A stretch of 64,000 nt of DNA from Bradyrhizobium paxllaeri (GCF_001693515.2 NZ_CP042968.1:3968001-4032000); one strand, 5' to 3'; shown: positions 52,290 through 61,499, counted from the first letter of the stretch. Notes: generated by a model not told the origin, from the letters alone. Translations and numbers: made by a program.

Positions 52290-53300
52290 ATGTTGCGCCA
52301 AGTGGTTCGCCAAGTGCTTCGCTATGTGTTTCGCCATGTCAGAAATTTCGCGCTTTTCGCGACTGCGGCCGCAAGCCTGCTCGGTGCCGGAAACGCACGG
52401 GCGGACTTCCCGGAGCGGCCGATCACGCTGATCGTGCCGTGGGCCGCCGGCGGCGGCACCGACGCGGTCGCGCGCCAGATCGCTCACATGCTGGAACGCG
52501 ATTTCAAGCAGCCGGTGAACGTCGTGAATCGCACGGGCGGATCGGGCGTGGTCGGCCACCAGGCGATCGCCACTGCCGCGCCGGATGGCTACACGTTCGG
52601 TCTCATCACGCTCGAGATCAACCTGATGCACTGGGCGGGGCTGACCGATCTCACCTTTGAGAAGTATACGCCGCTCGCGCTGGTCAACCAGGACCCCGCC
52701 GCGATCCACGTCAAGGCGGACGCGCCCTACAAGAACGTCAAGGAACTGTTCGCGCATATCAAGGCGAACCCGAACAAGGTGGTGGCCTCCGGCACGGGGC
52801 AGGGCGGAAGCTGGCATGTTGCGCTCGCTGGCCTGATGCAGGCCGACGGCGTTTCGCCCGGCTCGATCCGCTGGGTGCCGTCCACGGGGGCCGCGACCGC
52901 GCTGACCGATCTCGCGGCCGGCGGCGTCGACTTCGTCGCGTGCTCGATGCCGGAAGCCGAGGCGCTGATCAAGGCGGGCCGCGTCCGCAGCCTCGTGTTC
53001 TTCTCGCCGAAGCGCGCGCCGAACTTCCCCGACGTGCCGACCACCGAGGAGGCGACGGGTCACAAGGTGCACAAGGGCGTGTGGCGCGGCTTCGCGGCGC
53101 CCCAGGGCCTGCCGAAGGAGATCGCCACGCAATACGAGACCGCGATCAAGAAGATCTGGGACAGCGCGGAGTTCAAGGAGTTCATGAACCGGCGCGGCTT
53201 CGACATGATCTATCTGGATTCGGCGAAGTTCGGCGAGTTCATGAAGGCGGATAACGAGGACAACGGCAAGGCGCTGAAGTCGCTCGGGCTGGCGAAGTAA
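52290..53300 (+). CDS. Tripartite tricarboxylate transporter substrate-binding protein (Bug/TctC) 2
   Basis: 336 residues from ATG 52290 with GGGAGGG upstream. N-terminal basic stretch (RQVVRQVLRYVFRHVRN) and signal core FALFATAAASLLGAGNARA. Then FPERPITLIVPWAAGGGTD, VNRTGGSGVVGHQAIA, GYTFGLITLEINL and TDLAAGGVDFVACS. Periplasmic carboxylate binder without tctAB neighbours. Only moderately similar to copy 1 at 49893, so not a recent duplicate. Confidence 0.9.
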   Translation: MLRQVVRQVLRYVFRHVRNFALFATAAASLLGAGNARADFPERPITLIVPWAAGGGTDAVARQIAHMLERDFKQPVNVVNRTGGSGVVGHQAIATAAPDGYTFGLITLEINLMHWAGLTDLTFEKYTPLALVNQDPAAIHVKADAPYKNVKELFAHIKANPNKVVASGTGQGGSWHVALAGLMQADGVSPGSIRWVPSTGAATALTDLAAGGVDFVACSMPEAEALIKAGRVRSLVFFSPKRAPNFPDVPTTEEATGHKVHKGVWRGFAAPQGLPKEIATQYETAIKKIWDSAEFKEFMNRRGFDMIYLDSAKFGEFMKADNEDNGKALKSLGLAK

Positions 53301-53381
53301 GCAGGGTCCAGACTCAAAATCGCGAAAACAACCCCATGCAAAGTAGCGGGCGGGCTACTCGCTAGCCGCGCCCGCCTTCGC

Positions 53382-54314
53382 CTATCGGCAGGAATGCGTC
53401 TTGCCGTCGTAGCCCCGGTACGTGCCGGACGTCGGATTGTAGGTGCGGAAGCGGGTGCAGAGCATGACCAGGGTCCGCTCGCGCGGCTTGTGGGTTGCCC
53501 TGTGGGTTTCCTTGGCCGGTTGCACCGGTTTACCGGGCACTGTCCCTTCGCTGCGGGCAGCGATTTGCGATGGCCTTGCGACAGACGTCTGCTTCAAGGC
53601 GGGCTTCGTTCGCGCAAGCGCCGGTTTCTTCTGCTCGACAGCCGCAGGCTTCGCGTCCGAGAGGGCCGGCTTCTGCTCGATGGCGCCGGTCTTGTCGTTC
53701 ACGGCAGCCGACTTCTCCCCGACGGCGGCGGGCTTGTCCTGCGCGATGACTGGCTTCTCCTCCGCAGGCGCCGGCTTCTGCTCGACGACGGCAGGCTTGT
53801 CGTCCACGGCAGCGGACTTCTCCCCAACGGCTGCGGGCTTGTCCTGCGCGACCGCTGGCTTCTCCTCCGCAGGCGCCGGTTTCTGCTCGACGACGGCTGG
53901 CTTGTCGTCCGTGGCAGCCGCCTTCTCCTCGACGGCTGCGGGCTTGTCCTGCGCGATAGCTGGCTTCTCCTCGGCAGGCGCCGGCTTCTGCTCGGCGATG
54001 GCAGGCTTGTCGTCCGTGGCGGCCGACTTCTCCTCGACCGCCGCGGGCTTGTCCTGCGCGATGGCTGGCTTCTCCTCCGCAGGCGCCGGCTTCTGTTCGG
54101 CGGTGGCGGGCTTGTCGTCCACGGCAGGCGGCTTCTCTTCGGCAGCCACCGCAGGCTTTTCCTCTGCGGGCGGTGAGGCCTGCGCGGCGGCCGGGCCCGG
54201 ATTGTCCGTGACCGATGTCTGCGCGAGCGCCGGAGCGCTTAATCCCATCAACAAGACACAACACAGCACGCCGGCGCACTCGGCGACGGCCGTCGAAAGA
54301 GCTGACAAACGCAT
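53382..54314 (-). CDS. Exported repeat protein with BA14K-like tail
   Basis: 310 residues from ATG 54314. Signal peptide (AECAGVLCCVLLMGLSAPALA-QT). Central region of four near-identical 35-residue units, each of the type KPAPAEEKPAIAQDKPAAVE + EKSAATDDKPAIAEQ (105-bp period in the DNA, roughly 53690-54100). C-terminus CTRFRTYNPTSGTYRGYDGK then THSC resembles the Cys-flanked end of BA14K family proteins. Extended, highly charged, likely periplasmic or cell-wall exposed. Repeat number should vary between strains. Confidence 0.75.
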   Translation of the reverse strand: MRLSALSTAVAECAGVLCCVLLMGLSAPALAQTSVTDNPGPAAAQASPPAEEKPAVAAEEKPPAVDDKPATAEQKPAPAEEKPAIAQDKPAAVEEKSAATDDKPAIAEQKPAPAEEKPAIAQDKPAAVEEKAAATDDKPAVVEQKPAPAEEKPAVAQDKPAAVGEKSAAVDDKPAVVEQKPAPAEEKPVIAQDKPAAVGEKSAAVNDKTGAIEQKPALSDAKPAAVEQKKPALARTKPALKQTSVARPSQIAARSEGTVPGKPVQPAKETHRATHKPRERTLVMLCTRFRTYNPTSGTYRGYDGKTHSCR

Positions 54315-54657
54315 GGATTGATACTCGGCTAATTGTCCCCGCGAAAGTTCCACACCCATTTGCGGCAAGTCTGTGATCAGTGCGGCGCTTTCGCTGATGA
54401 CGACGCGTTTAACATTGAGCGTGTGCTGGCTGCCACACCATCCGTCTTGAGGGCCCGGCGCCAAGACAGCGAAAGCAACTTTGGCGTGCAATTATGAAAA
54501 GAGATTTGGTCGTTCTGCAACCAAGGAGAGCGTAGCAGAGACGAGCGAGCAGGGCGGGTTAGCGAAACGTAACCGGACGACTTGCAAGGCTATCGGATAT
54601 GCGGTCATTGCAGTGGTTCGGTGTATCCCACAAACTCGTCATGCCCGGGCTTGTCCC
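54315..54657. other. Non-coding DNA between the repeat protein and the IS element
   Basis: About 343 bp without a convincing gene. Holds the promoter side of the repeat-protein gene, a fragment of the GGCGGATTA palindrome type (GGCGGGTTAGCGAAACGTAA at 54554) and the left arm of a CGTCATGGCCGGG palindrome. Confidence 0.6.
54637..54657. repeat. Left arm fragment of CGTCATGGCCGGG palindrome
   Basis: CGTCATGCCCGGGCTTGTCC + C, cut by the IS4-type element. The 11-bp target copy GGGCTTGTCCC is 54647-54657; the rest of the palindrome follows at 55924. Confidence 0.85.
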
Positions 54658-55923
54658 ACGGCTGTCCGGTTTAATTTTTGTAGACAAGGCGCATGGCGTT
54701 GATTCTTCTGTGCTCCAAGCGTTTGGCGACGTTTTGGGACACGGAGAAGGATCAAGCCATGCTGCATCAGAATAGCGTATTCCACGGACTTCTAAAGCAC
54801 GTTCCATGGCATCGGTTCGACAGGCTTGTGGAGGAGCATGGAGCCGATGCGCGGGTGCGCCGGTTGTCGACCAAGAGCCAGTTGGTGGCGCTGCTTTATG
54901 GTCAGCTTTCGGGGGCGGCGAGCTTGCGCGAGATCGTGGCAGGACTTTCGAGCCATGCTGTGCGGCTCTACCATGTGGGCGCGGCACCGGTTCAACGATC
55001 GACCTTCTCGGATGCGAACGCACAGCGGCCTGCCGCCGTGTTCACCGAACTGTTGGCGATAATGATGAAGCAGGCGCATCGCGGGCTGCGTCGCAAGCTT
55101 GCCGAGACGACCTACCTGATCGATGCCACGAGCGTGCGCTTGAACGAACACAGCGCCGGCTGGGCGCGGTTCTCGGCGGGGGTCTGCGGTGCCAAAGTGC
55201 ACGTAATTTACGACGCCGACGCGGATCGCCCAATCTATGCCGCGGTCACTCCGGCCAACGTCAACGACATCACCATGGCCCAGCAAATGCCGATCGAGCC
55301 GGGCGCCACTTATGTCTTCGATCTCGGTTATTACGACTATGCCTGGTGGGCCGCGCTCGATGCCGCCGGCTGCCGGATCGTCAGCCGCTTCAAATCCAAC
55401 ACGCCGCTCGACGTGGTGGAGGAACTGCCCGTCATCCCGGACGGCAACATCCTCTCCGACCGCATCGGCTTCCTTCCCGCACGCCAGGCCAAGAGCCGCT
55501 GCAATCCAATGCAGGATGCGGTACGCGAGGTCCGCATCATGACCGATACCGGAAAGATGCTGCGTATCTTGTCGAATGATCTCGATGCCAGCGCACAAGA
55601 GATCGCTGATCTCTATCGTCGACGCTGGGCCATCGAGTTGTTCTTCCGCTGGATCAAGCAGACCCTCAAGATCACTCGCTTCGTCGGCACATCCGAGAAT
55701 GCCATACGCATCCAGATTGCGGTCGCGCTCATCGCCTTCCTGCTGCTGCGCCTGGCCCAGGCTGCACAGAAAGCCGTTCCAAGCCCAACCGTCTTCAGCA
55801 GGCTGGTTCGGGCCAACCTCATGCACCGCCGATCGATCGACAAGCTGCTCGAACCATCGCCAATCGTCCAAGATCAGCGGCAGATGAGCCTAAGTCTATG
55901 CTAAAACTAAACCGGACAGCCGT
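54658..55923 (+). mobile_element. IS4-type insertion sequence, complete
   Basis: 1,266 bp. Perfect 16-bp terminal inverted repeats ACGGCTGTCCGGTTTA / TAAACCGGACAGCCGT. Flanked by an 11-bp direct repeat GGGCTTGTCCC on both sides (54647-54657, 55924-55934), in the range for IS4-family elements. One intact transposase gene. The clean duplication and intact ends suggest a fairly recent insertion. Confidence 0.93.
54693..55904 (+). CDS. IS4 family transposase
   Basis: 403 residues (ATG 54759 possible, giving 381). DDE domain: TYLIDATSVRLNEH (Asp), YVFDLGYYDYAWWAALDAAG (Asp), IADLYRRRWAIELFFRWIKQ (Y-(2)-R-(3)-E-(6)-K signature). N-terminal DUF4372-like helical region with HGLLKHVPWHRFDRLVEEHG, typical of the ISPepr1/IS4Sa group. 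Apparently full length. Confidence 0.93.
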   Translation: MALILLCSKRLATFWDTEKDQAMLHQNSVFHGLLKHVPWHRFDRLVEEHGADARVRRLSTKSQLVALLYGQLSGAASLREIVAGLSSHAVRLYHVGAAPVQRSTFSDANAQRPAAVFTELLAIMMKQAHRGLRRKLAETTYLIDATSVRLNEHSAGWARFSAGVCGAKVHVIYDADADRPIYAAVTPANVNDITMAQQMPIEPGATYVFDLGYYDYAWWAALDAAGCRIVSRFKSNTPLDVVEELPVIPDGNILSDRIGFLPARQAKSRCNPMQDAVREVRIMTDTGKMLRILSNDLDASAQEIADLYRRRWAIELFFRWIKQTLKITRFVGTSENAIRIQIAVALIAFLLLRLAQAAQKAVPSPTVFSRLVRANLMHRRSIDKLLEPSPIVQDQRQMSLSLC

Positions 55924-55999
55924 GGGCTTGTCCCGGGCATCCACGTCTTGGCCTCCGCACGAAAAGACGTGGATGGCCGGGACAAGCCCGGCCATGACG
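55924..55999. repeat. Right part of CGTCATGGCCGGG palindrome
   Basis: GGGCTTGTCCCGGGCATCCA, CGTCTTGG, loop, AAGACGTGGATGGCCGGGAC, AAGCCCGGCCATGACG. The joined arms with 54637-54657 form a palindrome of about 37-bp arms. Confidence 0.85.
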
Positions 56000-56009
56000 A
56001 TGCTGGAAC

Positions 56010-56900
56010 TTAAGCGTTCGTGACCTCGGCGCCTACGCTTGCTCGTCGAGCTACGGCGGGCAGGGTCGGCTCATCCACGCGACGCGCGGCGTGATCGTCA
56101 TGCGAAAAGCGTCGGGTCAATCCCCAGACCACGGCGGCCGTGGCTGCCGTCGCGATCAGATGTTTCAACGTGTGTCCGGTGACGAAGCCGAAAACGGTCG
56201 CGATCTCGTGGTCGAGCACCTCGGCGGCCTTGGCTAGGATGTACAGCGCCATCGCGGCGGCGAAGGCGATGCGATCGGTGCGCGGGGCGCGATAGATCGC
56301 ATGCCATAGCGGGATGAGGATGAGCGGGAGCCCCTGCAACAGGAGATACGGTCGCAAGTCACCCGCGCCGTTCCTTTCGGTGATGGCCCACCATGCGACG
56401 CTGGCGACGGCGTAGAGCCCGAGCACGATCACCTCGATTCCGCTCTTCGATCCGCCTTGGGTGTCGCCGCGGACGCCGACGAGCAGGCCGGCGCAAACCA
56501 GCGCGATCGGCAGCCTGTCCCAGATCAGGCGGATATTGTCGGGGGCGAGATGATAGAACGCGGACCCGAAAGCGGTCAGGAACAGTCCGATCAGGAACAG
56601 CCTGTAGCCGGGCCATCCGGCGCGCAACTGCTCGCTGGCGCGTCGGGGCCGCAATGTCAGCCAGCCCCAGATCGCGACCAGCGCGAACCCCGCGTTGGAA
56701 AACACATCGGCTGCGTGGGGAATGCCGAAGGCGGCTGAATGGTCGGCGAAGTCGTGGTAATGCGCCGGCTGCGCAATGCGTCCGTGCAGCGCCAGGATCA
56801 CGATCATGCCGACGGTGATGATCGTCGGAACGTGCTTGATCCATGGGGCCATGGGGTGGCTCGGGCGGATCGCGACGTCCAGGCCGGGGGCGGGCTGCAT
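56010..56900 (-). CDS. Ceramidase-like seven-helix membrane hydrolase
   Basis: 296 residues, about seven membrane helices. CREST/alkaline ceramidase motifs: ADVFSNAGFALVAIWGW, FGSAFYHLAPDN..LIWDRLPIA (Ser-x-FYH and Asp) and EIATVFGFVTGHTLKHLIATA (His pair) give the zinc ligands. Hydrolyses an amide or ester lipid in the inner membrane. The role in bacteria is unknown; hopanoid or ornithine lipids are possible substrates, but that is speculation. Confidence 0.82.
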   Translation of the reverse strand: MQPAPGLDVAIRPSHPMAPWIKHVPTIITVGMIVILALHGRIAQPAHYHDFADHSAAFGIPHAADVFSNAGFALVAIWGWLTLRPRRASEQLRAGWPGYRLFLIGLFLTAFGSAFYHLAPDNIRLIWDRLPIALVCAGLLVGVRGDTQGGSKSGIEVIVLGLYAVASVAWWAITERNGAGDLRPYLLLQGLPLILIPLWHAIYRAPRTDRIAFAAAMALYILAKAAEVLDHEIATVFGFVTGHTLKHLIATAATAAVVWGLTRRFSHDDHAARRVDEPTLPAVARRASVGAEVTNA

Positions 56901-57534
56901 TAGGACTCTCCAGTTCTTGAGCGTTGCTCAAGTATTAGTAATCCGAAAATGAACAATGTTCAATAAGAATTTTCGATGGGCGTTTGGCTATCCGGGGTGG
57001 CCGGCCTTGTCGTCGATCCGGCCGGGGGCGACTTCCGCTCGTGCATCATGGGGAATGCGGTGACAGCGTGGTTAGTTTGAGGCCGCGTCTCGGCTCCGGT
57101 CAGCGTCGCGGTTGCCCGTAACCAGCGCAGACGCAAGCGGAGCGGTGATCCGCACAAGCTTCGCCGCCGGAGCAAGGTGCCCGAAGACGTGATGTGAAAT
57201 TTTACTGTCTCGCTCATCGTGGTGACGGGATCGTACAAGGGGACGGTTTTCCGACGACGGCCTTCCTTGCACACGCGTCCATCAGCTTGATCATTGCCTT
57301 GGCCGATGGCGGACCATCGTCAGAATTTTGAGGCGCTCATCCTTCATCGATATCGCGAGTGATTTGCTCGCGCGCAGTCGCCGAGATCGCGCGGAACGAA
57401 AAACGTTGCACAATCGAAGGGTGTATGCCTAATGGAGTGCGTGGGGCGAGGAAACAACAACAAGGCAAATTGCCGACCGTTGTTGTTTGCCGTCGATTTG
57501 GGAATTGGGCACTTTCAATATCGAGACGGGGCAT
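56901..57534. other. Intergenic DNA, 634 bp, no gene seen
   Basis: Open frames exist on the minus strand between 56960 and 57300 but their composition (R, S, P, T) is that of antisense shadows and no ribosome site is convincing. The words AACAACAACAAGGC and ACCGTTGTTGTTTGCC near 57460 form a short inverted repeat. Confidence 0.5.
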
Positions 57535-57969
57535 ATGGGGTGGAAGATCGGGGCGCTGCCCCTTGTGGTTGCCGGATTTTTGCTGGCCAGTTGCGCGAGT
57601 CCACGCGGCATCGATGAAGCGCCGGTTCAGATCCCGGCATTGAAGGCGGGTTTAGGTCGTGTCTACTTCACCCGGCCGTCCGAATTGACGGGGGCGGCCA
57701 TTCAGCCCGAGATTCGGATGAACAACGAAGTCGTTGGCAGATCTGTGCCCGGCGGGTTCTCTTATGTCGACCGCCCCCCGGGGAGATACGCCGTGACAAC
57801 GGCAACCGAGGTCGAAAATGCGGTTACGTTCCAGTTGGCCGCGGGCGAGACGAAGTACATCAAGACAAGAGTGACGCCCGGCATCCTCGTCGGCCATGTC
57901 ACGCCGACGCTCGAATTCCCCGAGCAGGGGCAATCCGACGTCAGCCGCCTCAGGTACGTCGGCCCCTGA
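57535..57969 (+). CDS. DUF2846-type lipoprotein
   Basis: 144 residues from ATG 57535. Signal peptide II WKIGALPLVVAGFLLASCASP with lipobox LASC. Mature domain GRVYFTRPSELTGAAIQPEI, VVGRSVPGGFSYVDRPPGRY and FQLAAGETKYIKTRVTPGIL match DUF2846 (small PEGA/beta-sandwich-like lipoproteins). Outer or inner membrane anchored; function unknown. Confidence 0.82.
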   Translation: MGWKIGALPLVVAGFLLASCASPRGIDEAPVQIPALKAGLGRVYFTRPSELTGAAIQPEIRMNNEVVGRSVPGGFSYVDRPPGRYAVTTATEVENAVTFQLAAGETKYIKTRVTPGILVGHVTPTLEFPEQGQSDVSRLRYVGP

Positions 57970-58033
57970 TTCCGATCCCTCCCGCGGGACTGGAGCTGGT
58001 AACGGTCCGGGCGGGTGCATCGCTGGCAGCGCG

Positions 58034-58066
58034 TAGCCCGCATGAGCGAAGCGACATGCGGGACGG
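58034..58066. repeat. Fragment of GTAGCCCGGAT-type repeat
   Basis: GTAGCCCGCATGAGCGAAGC then GACATGCGGGA: a short diverged form of the palindrome at 27604. Confidence 0.55.
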
Positions 58067-58167
58067 CAGCAATAGTCGACAGAACAGCCCGCATATCGCG
58101 GTGCTCATGCGAGCTAGTTGCTCGTGCATCATGGCTTGCGGTTTCCCCCAAGCCTGCCAGCACGGCT

Positions 58168-58863
58168 CTATCGCTTCGGTCGCCGTTGGTAGACCCCTGA
58201 AAACGACACGTTGGCGCCGCCGCAATGGAGATTGTCGCCGACGACCAGGTGCTTGCCGACGAGCTGCATCGTGACCTGGCAGTCGAGTTCGTCCGTCCCG
58301 TCGCCGAACTTCATTTTATCGGCAGAAGGTTTTGCGTCGTAATCGAGCTCGCCGGTATGGGTGCGGCTGCCCGAACCCCATGTGGCCTCGCCCTTGATGG
58401 CGAGCCCGCCTGCCTCTTTCGATTTCGAGATGCGAATGAGATTGTCGTAAGCGCGCCATTCGCCGAGCCAATCCCGCATCTCCGGTGGTCGCATCTCCTC
58501 CTGCCACGCAAGCCGGTCGGTCTCGATCCAGCCGACCGTTTCGGTGCCCTTGCGAGGTTGAAACCAGCTACATGCGAACTTGCCCAGCGTCCGCGAAACA
58601 ATGACTTCATCGTTGGGAATGACATAGGTTTTCAGACGACAGGCCGCATCGTCCGGGCATCGCTCGTTGGCATCGCCATGGAAATAGATCCTGTCGCCGG
58701 CCGCGCCCTTGATCTTCGCCAGCCTGTAGTTCGTGCTCTCGCGTGGAAAATATCCGTTCCGGCACACGTTGTCGGGATTGCCCTTGAGCTGGGCGGACGC
58801 GGGCGAGGTCTGGAGAAGACTCCATGCGAGCAGTCCGAACGAAGCCTGGACAAGGCGTCTCAT
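58168..58863 (-). CDS. Exported hypothetical protein
   Basis: 231 residues. Signal peptide VQASFGLLAWSLLQTSPASA-QL. Residues 25-115 look like an SH3-type sensor: YRLAKIKGAAGDRIYFHGD, CPDDAACRLKTYVIPNDEVI, SWFQPRKGTETVGWIETDRL. The C-terminal half (LGEWRAYDNLIRISKSKEAG, GEATWGSGSRTHTGELDYDA, LHCGGANVSFSGVYQR) is a lipocalin-like strand pattern. Four or more Cys may pair. Function unknown. Confidence 0.72.
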   Translation of the reverse strand: MRRLVQASFGLLAWSLLQTSPASAQLKGNPDNVCRNGYFPRESTNYRLAKIKGAAGDRIYFHGDANERCPDDAACRLKTYVIPNDEVIVSRTLGKFACSWFQPRKGTETVGWIETDRLAWQEEMRPPEMRDWLGEWRAYDNLIRISKSKEAGGLAIKGEATWGSGSRTHTGELDYDAKPSADKMKFGDGTDELDCQVTMQLVGKHLVVGDNLHCGGANVSFSGVYQRRPKR

Positions 58864-58896
58864 TGGGGTTTCACCTTCGGTTTGGCATCAGCCAAA

Positions 58897-59070
58897 TCAC
58901 TTGAATAGCGCGAAATAAATCACGTAGAGCCAGCCCAAAATGCCGTGGATGATCGCCCACAGGATCGAATGGTTGTTGGTATAGGAGATTGCGATCGCGA
59001 GTGCCGAGCCGAAGCCCACGCCGTATTTCGCGCCCTCGACGCGAACCCCGTAATATCGATTTCCGTTCAT
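58897..59070 (-). CDS. Small one- to two-helix membrane protein (57 residues)
   Basis: Begins MNGNRYYGVRVEGAKYGVGF, then GSALAIAISYTNNHSILWAI and IHGILGWLYVIYFALFK. GGAAGGA lies 6 bp before the ATG. Second half is one or two membrane helices. The form resembles small YqaE/Pmp3-like or general inner-membrane stress proteins, but I cannot assign it. Too short for most gene callers. Confidence 0.72.
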   Translation of the reverse strand: MNGNRYYGVRVEGAKYGVGFGSALAIAISYTNNHSILWAIIHGILGWLYVIYFALFK

Positions 59071-59189
59071 GCCGGTCCTTCCGATGCGTGCATTTCAATC
59101 GATTGTCGGTTGATCTTGAGAACTACGAGTATATCCGGGGACGATGTTAGAGTTGCCCCGGAGATTGCTGCGCTCGTCCTGGCCACGCG

Positions 59190-61259
59190 CTAACGCCACA
59201 TGCCGCGCATGCGCTCACGAATATCCATTTGCACGGCTTGATTTGGCGTCACGCGGGCCGCCGGGGCCGTCGCCGGCCATACCTGCCGATCGAACAGTTT
59301 TACCAGATGATCCGGTATGAAGCGCGTCCGCGACGCATAGACGTGGCGGTCGCCGCGCGCCTGCTGGCCGTGGACGAAGAAGCGCTGCGGCACGATCAGA
59401 TGCAGATCGTCCTTGGCGCGCGTCATCGCGACGTAGAGAAGGCGTCGCTCTTCTTCGAGTTCGGCCGTCGTGCCGGCGCCGAGATCGGACGGCATGCAGC
59501 CGTCGACAACGTTCAAGGCGTAGACCGACTTCCATTCCTGTCCCTTTGCAGAGTGGATGGTGGACAAGATCAGATAGTCCTCGTCGCGCAGCGGCGGGCC
59601 GGAGCGATCGCTGGTCGCATCAGGCGGATCGAGCGTGAGCTCGGTCAGAAAGCGCTCGCGGGAAGGATAGCCGGAGGCGATCTGCTCGAGCTGCAGGAGG
59701 TCGGCCTGCCGCACCTCGGCATCCTCATGGATGCGTTCCAGATGCGGGGTGTACCAGAGCCTGATGCGTTCGACGTCAACGGGCCATTCCGAATAGCGCA
59801 GATTGGTAAGCGTTTCGACAAAGGCGGTCCAATCCTGGCCGGCGCGGGGAGGCGTCGGAAGCGCCGCGAGCGCGGTGATCGGATCGGCCGTTACAGTGGT
59901 TTGATCGAGAATGCGCTGAGCCGACGCCGGGCCGATGCCGGGCAGCAAATGCAGCACGCGGAATCCCGCAACCCGGTCCCGGGGGTTCTCGACGAATTTG
60001 AGCAGCGCAAGCACGTCCTTGACGTGGGCGGCGTCCAGAAACTTCAGGCCGCCGAACTTGACGAAGGGAATATTGCGCCGCGTCAGCTCGACTTCCAGCG
60101 GGCCGCTGTGCGAGGACGTCCGGAACAGAACGGCCTGCTCCTTGAGCCGCGATCCTTGCTCGCGGTTCGACAGCACCTGCTCGACGATGTAGCGCGCCTG
60201 GTCGGCCTCGTCGCGAACCGTGACCAGGCGCGGCAGCTGCGCCGAATGGCGCTCGGTCCAGAGATTCTTGGTGAACCGTTCCCGGGCAAGTCCGATCACG
60301 CCATTGGCGGCCGCCAGAACCGGCTGGGTGGAGCGATAGTTGCGGTCGAGCGTGACGATCTCCGCCCTGGGGCTGAAATGGTCAGGAAAATCCAGAATGT
60401 TTCTGACGGTGGCCGCGCGAAACGAATAGATCGATTGGGCATCGTCTCCCACCACCGTAAGGCCGCGTCCATCCGGCTTGAGCGCCAGCAGTATCGACGC
60501 CTGAAGCTTGTTGGTGTCCTGATACTCGTCGACCATGACATGATCGAACCGGTCGCCGATCTCCTGCGCGATGGCAGGCTCGGAGACCATCTGTGACCAC
60601 CACAGCAACAGATCGTCATAGTCGAGGACGTTCTGCTTCTGCTTGGCCTCGACGTAAGCAGCGAATAATTGCTTGAGCTCATCAGCCCATCCCGAACACC
60701 AGGGATAATGCTGTCCGAGCACCGCCTCGATCGGCATTTGCGCGTTCACGCAACGGGAATAGATCGCAAGACAGGTGCCCTTGGTGGGAAACCTGCTCTC
60801 GGTCTTTGAAAATCCGAGCTCGTGCCGCACCAGATTGAGCAGATCAGCCGAATCCTCGCGATCATGGATCGTGAACGCCGGATCGAAGCCGATGCTTTCA
60901 GCGTATTCGCGCAGCAGCCGCGCCCCGATGCCATGAAAGGTTCCGGCCCAGGTCAGCGCCTCCGTCATGATGCCGGCCTTGTCGCCGAGCACGCGGCGCG
61001 CGATGCGTTCGACCCGCTGCGTCATCTCCGCGGCGGCACGGCGCGAAAACGTCATCAGCAGCATGCGACGCGGGTCGGCACCCCTGATGATGAGGTGCGC
61101 CACACGATGCGCGAGCGTATTGGTCTTTCCGGATCCTGCGCCGGCGATAACAAGCAGCGGCGCGCCTATGGTTCCATCCGGGCCGACGCCGTGCTCGACG
61201 GCGCGGCGCTGCTCCGGATTGAGGCTTTCCAGATATTGATCGGTCGTTTCAGCCAGCAC
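59190..61259 (-). CDS. UvrD/Rep-type ATP-dependent DNA helicase
   Basis: 689-residue superfamily 1A helicase. Motif I GAGSGKTNTLAHRVAHL, Ia and Ic SRRAAAEMTQRVERI, motif II VDEYQDTNKLQ, III GDDAQSIYSFR, IV DRNYRSTQPVL, V STIHSAKGQEWKSVY, VI LLYVAMTRAKDDLHL. Unwinds DNA 3' to 5' in repair or restart. Shorter than UvrD (720) and without the Tudor tail; similar proteins exist next to the main UvrD in alphaproteobacteria. Confidence 0.93.
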   Translation of the reverse strand: MLAETTDQYLESLNPEQRRAVEHGVGPDGTIGAPLLVIAGAGSGKTNTLAHRVAHLIIRGADPRRMLLMTFSRRAAAEMTQRVERIARRVLGDKAGIMTEALTWAGTFHGIGARLLREYAESIGFDPAFTIHDREDSADLLNLVRHELGFSKTESRFPTKGTCLAIYSRCVNAQMPIEAVLGQHYPWCSGWADELKQLFAAYVEAKQKQNVLDYDDLLLWWSQMVSEPAIAQEIGDRFDHVMVDEYQDTNKLQASILLALKPDGRGLTVVGDDAQSIYSFRAATVRNILDFPDHFSPRAEIVTLDRNYRSTQPVLAAANGVIGLARERFTKNLWTERHSAQLPRLVTVRDEADQARYIVEQVLSNREQGSRLKEQAVLFRTSSHSGPLEVELTRRNIPFVKFGGLKFLDAAHVKDVLALLKFVENPRDRVAGFRVLHLLPGIGPASAQRILDQTTVTADPITALAALPTPPRAGQDWTAFVETLTNLRYSEWPVDVERIRLWYTPHLERIHEDAEVRQADLLQLEQIASGYPSRERFLTELTLDPPDATSDRSGPPLRDEDYLILSTIHSAKGQEWKSVYALNVVDGCMPSDLGAGTTAELEEERRLLYVAMTRAKDDLHLIVPQRFFVHGQQARGDRHVYASRTRFIPDHLVKLFDRQVWPATAPAARVTPNQAVQMDIRERMRGMWR

Positions 61260-61499
61260 GAATCACCCCATGTCATCGGAGGATCGGCGGATTCGCTGAC
61301 GGTCGCAATGAGGGGGGTCCGAACAAGCTAAGCCCCTAACCGACGTGGTTCGAGCCGGTTTTTCGTTGCGACGAAGTTCTTTACGGCGGCGGGCGAGTCC
61401 TGAGGCGACGTCAGGAAGCAGGCGGCTTGCGGCGGCGCGCCCGTCAGCCCTGCATGGGCGTGGGTTGAACAGGGGTGTGGGCCAAGTTAAGCGTCCGCC
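61260..61499. other. Divergent intergenic region between helicase and EamA genes
   Basis: 240 bp, no gene. Contains a stretch CGGCGGGCGAGTCC..GGCGGCGCGCCCGTC of possible secondary structure, no clear terminator or promoter. Confidence 0.4.

Noticed and set aside
53690..54100. Tandem DNA repeats as a CRISPR or origin iteron array
   Set aside because: The 105-bp period keeps reading frame within a signal-peptide-bearing protein gene; it is coding repetition.
56960..57274. 104-residue minus-strand frame
   Set aside because: Ser/Arg/Pro/Thr-biased, no homology pattern, no ribosome site.
59229..60596. 455-residue plus-strand frame opposite the helicase
   Set aside because: Mirror of helicase coding sequence; all helicase motifs are on the minus strand.
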